A stretch of 64,000 bases of DNA from Chitinophaga rhizosphaerae (GTDB lineage Bacteria; Bacteroidota; Bacteroidia; Chitinophagales; Chitinophagaceae). The stretch is taken from NCBI RefSeq assembly GCF_003958645.1, contig NZ_RXLO01000001.1:62001-126000 (forward strand). The letters are read 5' to 3'. How positions within the stretch are numbered: the stretch's first letter is position 1; the number at the start of each line of letters is the position of its first letter. Below the pieces are notes generated by a model, which saw only the letters and a list, made by a program, of their open reading frames with translations, was not told where the DNA came from and searched no databases. The translations under genes were made by a program, and so were the position numbers. Positions 62,826-64,000 of this stretch are shown one piece after another.

Positions 62826-64000
62826 ATGCAAGCTTATTTTTCCAGGAGCTGCCATTCGCGGGCAGGCTCCCGAACTTCCACGTGCCTATGGAAAACGATG
62901 TTCGTGCTGGCTATAATGCTCGCCATCGTTTCCCCGGTTTGGGCGCAGCAAAAAATCCAGGTGAGCGGTAAGGTGGCGAATGAAAAGGGAGAGCCTGTCC
63001 CCGGGGCTTCCATCGCGGAAAAAGGGACCTCGAACGGGGCTATCAGCCTCGAAGACGGCCGATTTCAGCTCAGCGTCTCCTCCGGCGCGGTACTCGTTAT
63101 TTCCTTCACCGGTTACGAAACTCGGGAAATCCCCGGCGGCAGCGGCGCCCCGCTCCGCATTACGCTCGTCCCGGCTTCCAAAGACATCGGCGAAGTAGTG
63201 GTAGTCGGCTACGGTTCGCAGAAAAAGACCTCCGTTGCCGGCGCCGTATCTTCCGTAAGAGGCGCAGAGCTGGTACAGAGCGGCTCGTCTAACGTATCCA
63301 ACGCCATCGCCGGCCGCGTACCGGGCGTCATCGCCAATAACCGCTCCGGGCGCCCCGGGGAAGACGATGCCTCCCTCGTGATCCGCGGCTTCAACTCTTT
63401 CGGCGGCGGCACCAGTCCGCTGATTATCGTAGACGGCATCCCCGACCGCAGTTTCAACCGCATCAACCCCAACGACATTGAAAGCGTGACCGTCCTCAAA
63501 GACGCATCCGCGGCCATTTACGGCGTAAGGGCGGCCAACGGCGTCATCCTCGTCACCACCAAAAGAGGCAAATCCGGCAAGCCGACCATCCAGTACGACG
63601 GCAATTTCGGCTACCAGCAACTCACCCGCCAGCCCGAAATCGTGAACGCCTGGCAGTACATGACCTTTTTCAATGAAGTAAACCCCAATACCTACGCCCA
63701 AGGTGAGATTGACAAGTACAAAGCGGGTAACGTTCCCGGATATACGTCTACCAACTGGCTGGACGAGGTTTTCCGCAAAAACGCACCGCAAACTTCGCAT
63801 TCCCTCAGCGTAAGCGGTGGCAACGAAAACGTGAAATATTACTTCTCGGGCCAGTATGTGGACCAGTCCAGCAACTTCCGCAACAGCATCGAACGGTACC
63901 GGCAGTTCAACATCCGCTCCAACATCGATGCGCGGATTTCCTCCAACCTCAAAGTGAACCTCGATATCGCCGCACGCAACGAAGACCGGCGTTATCCCAC
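62826..64000 (+). CDS. SusC/RagA family TonB-linked receptor, 3' end outside the window
   Basis: 391 codons are visible from the ATG at 62826 with no stop before the edge. A long basic N-terminus precedes the signal helix ('FVLAIMLAIVSPVWAQQ'); a later ATG at 62899 would give a tighter signal peptide. CarboxypepD_reg-like domain ('VSGKVANEKGEPVPGASIAE'), linker 'IGEVVVVGYGSQKKTSVAGA' and plug domain ('AIYGVRAANGVILVTTKRGK') follow; the barrel begins near residue 260. No STN domain. A SusD partner should lie beyond the window. Confidence 0.93.
   Translation, partial: MQAYFSRSCHSRAGSRTSTCLWKTMFVLAIMLAIVSPVWAQQKIQVSGKVANEKGEPVPGASIAEKGTSNGAISLEDGRFQLSVSSGAVLVISFTGYETREIPGGSGAPLRITLVPASKDIGEVVVVGYGSQKKTSVAGAVSSVRGAELVQSGSSNVSNAIAGRVPGVIANNRSGRPGEDDASLVIRGFNSFGGGTSPLIIVDGIPDRSFNRINPNDIESVTVLKDASAAIYGVRAANGVILVTTKRGKSGKPTIQYDGNFGYQQLTRQPEIVNAWQYMTFFNEVNPNTYAQGEIDKYKAGNVPGYTSTNWLDEVFRKNAPQTSHSLSVSGGNENVKYYFSGQYVDQSSNFRNSIERYRQFNIRSNIDARISSNLKVNLDIAARNEDRRYP

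Noticed and set aside
1-64000. CRISPR array, prophage, insertion sequence or integrase
   Set aside because: No regular repeat-spacer pattern, transposase, integrase or structural phage gene is visible; the fibre-like proteins are exported and stand alone.

Overview
The window looks like a chromosomal segment of a GC-rich member of the Bacteroidota, most probably Chitinophagaceae (Chitinophaga-like). This is inferred from SusC/SusD pairs, a one-protein hybrid two-component regulator, many lipoproteins and secreted hydrolases, TAnnTTTG-type -7 promoter boxes and typical Bacteroidota family proteins (DUF4251, DUF4421, DUF1080, tail-fibre-like C-terminal domains). No phage, plasmid, IS element, CRISPR array, rRNA or intact tRNA is visible.

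Layout. 0-10 kb: small secreted and lipid-anchored proteins, two paralogous tail-fibre-like proteins, a metallophosphoesterase, a membrane-anchored class III nucleotide cyclase, a 1.2 kb gene-poor decayed region (7.7-8.9 kb) and an ECF sigma factor overlapping a four-helix membrane protein. 10-16.5 kb: DUF1080 protein, GH2 glycosidase, M16 peptidase and TSUP transporter. 16.6-22.6 kb (minus strand): a cassette of membrane LytTR regulator, TonB-dependent receptor, beta-helix lipoprotein and diheme cytochrome c lipoprotein, with three direct repeats spaced by two helical turns just upstream of the receptor gene. 22.7-38.3 kb: CvfB-like protein, SRPBCC protein, P1, S10 and M1 peptidases, GH31, metallophosphoesterase, DNA polymerase IV, DsbA-like protein and others. 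38.4-50.6 kb: a compact polysaccharide utilisation locus (hybrid regulator, SusC, SusD, surface glycan-binding protein, clan GH-A glycosidase). 50.7-57.6 kb: free methionine-R-sulfoxide reductase, then sufB-C-D-S-E plus a DUF59 gene, divergent from a SufR-like regulator; the shared intergenic region carries a 3' half tRNA-like relic. 57.7-59.6 kb: small ORFs, including a membrane-protein gene interrupted by an in-frame TGA, and a GNAT acetyltransferase. 59.6-64 kb: GH9 cellulase-like enzyme, DUF4421 protein and the 5' part of a second SusC-type receptor cut by the window edge.

How the parts may work together. The PUL would sense an oligosaccharide in the periplasm through its propeller domain and switch on import and trimming genes; GH2, GH31 and GH9 enzymes elsewhere add to a plant or microbial glycan lifestyle. 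The suf operon builds Fe-S clusters, and the divergent cysteine-containing regulator is positioned to read cluster supply. The best candidate for an under-described system is the LytTR/TonB/beta-helix/diheme-cytochrome cassette: both lipoproteins face the periplasm or outer membrane, the receptor has no SusD partner, and the repeats look like a local LytTR operator, suggesting a self-contained regulated uptake and redox unit of unknown substrate.
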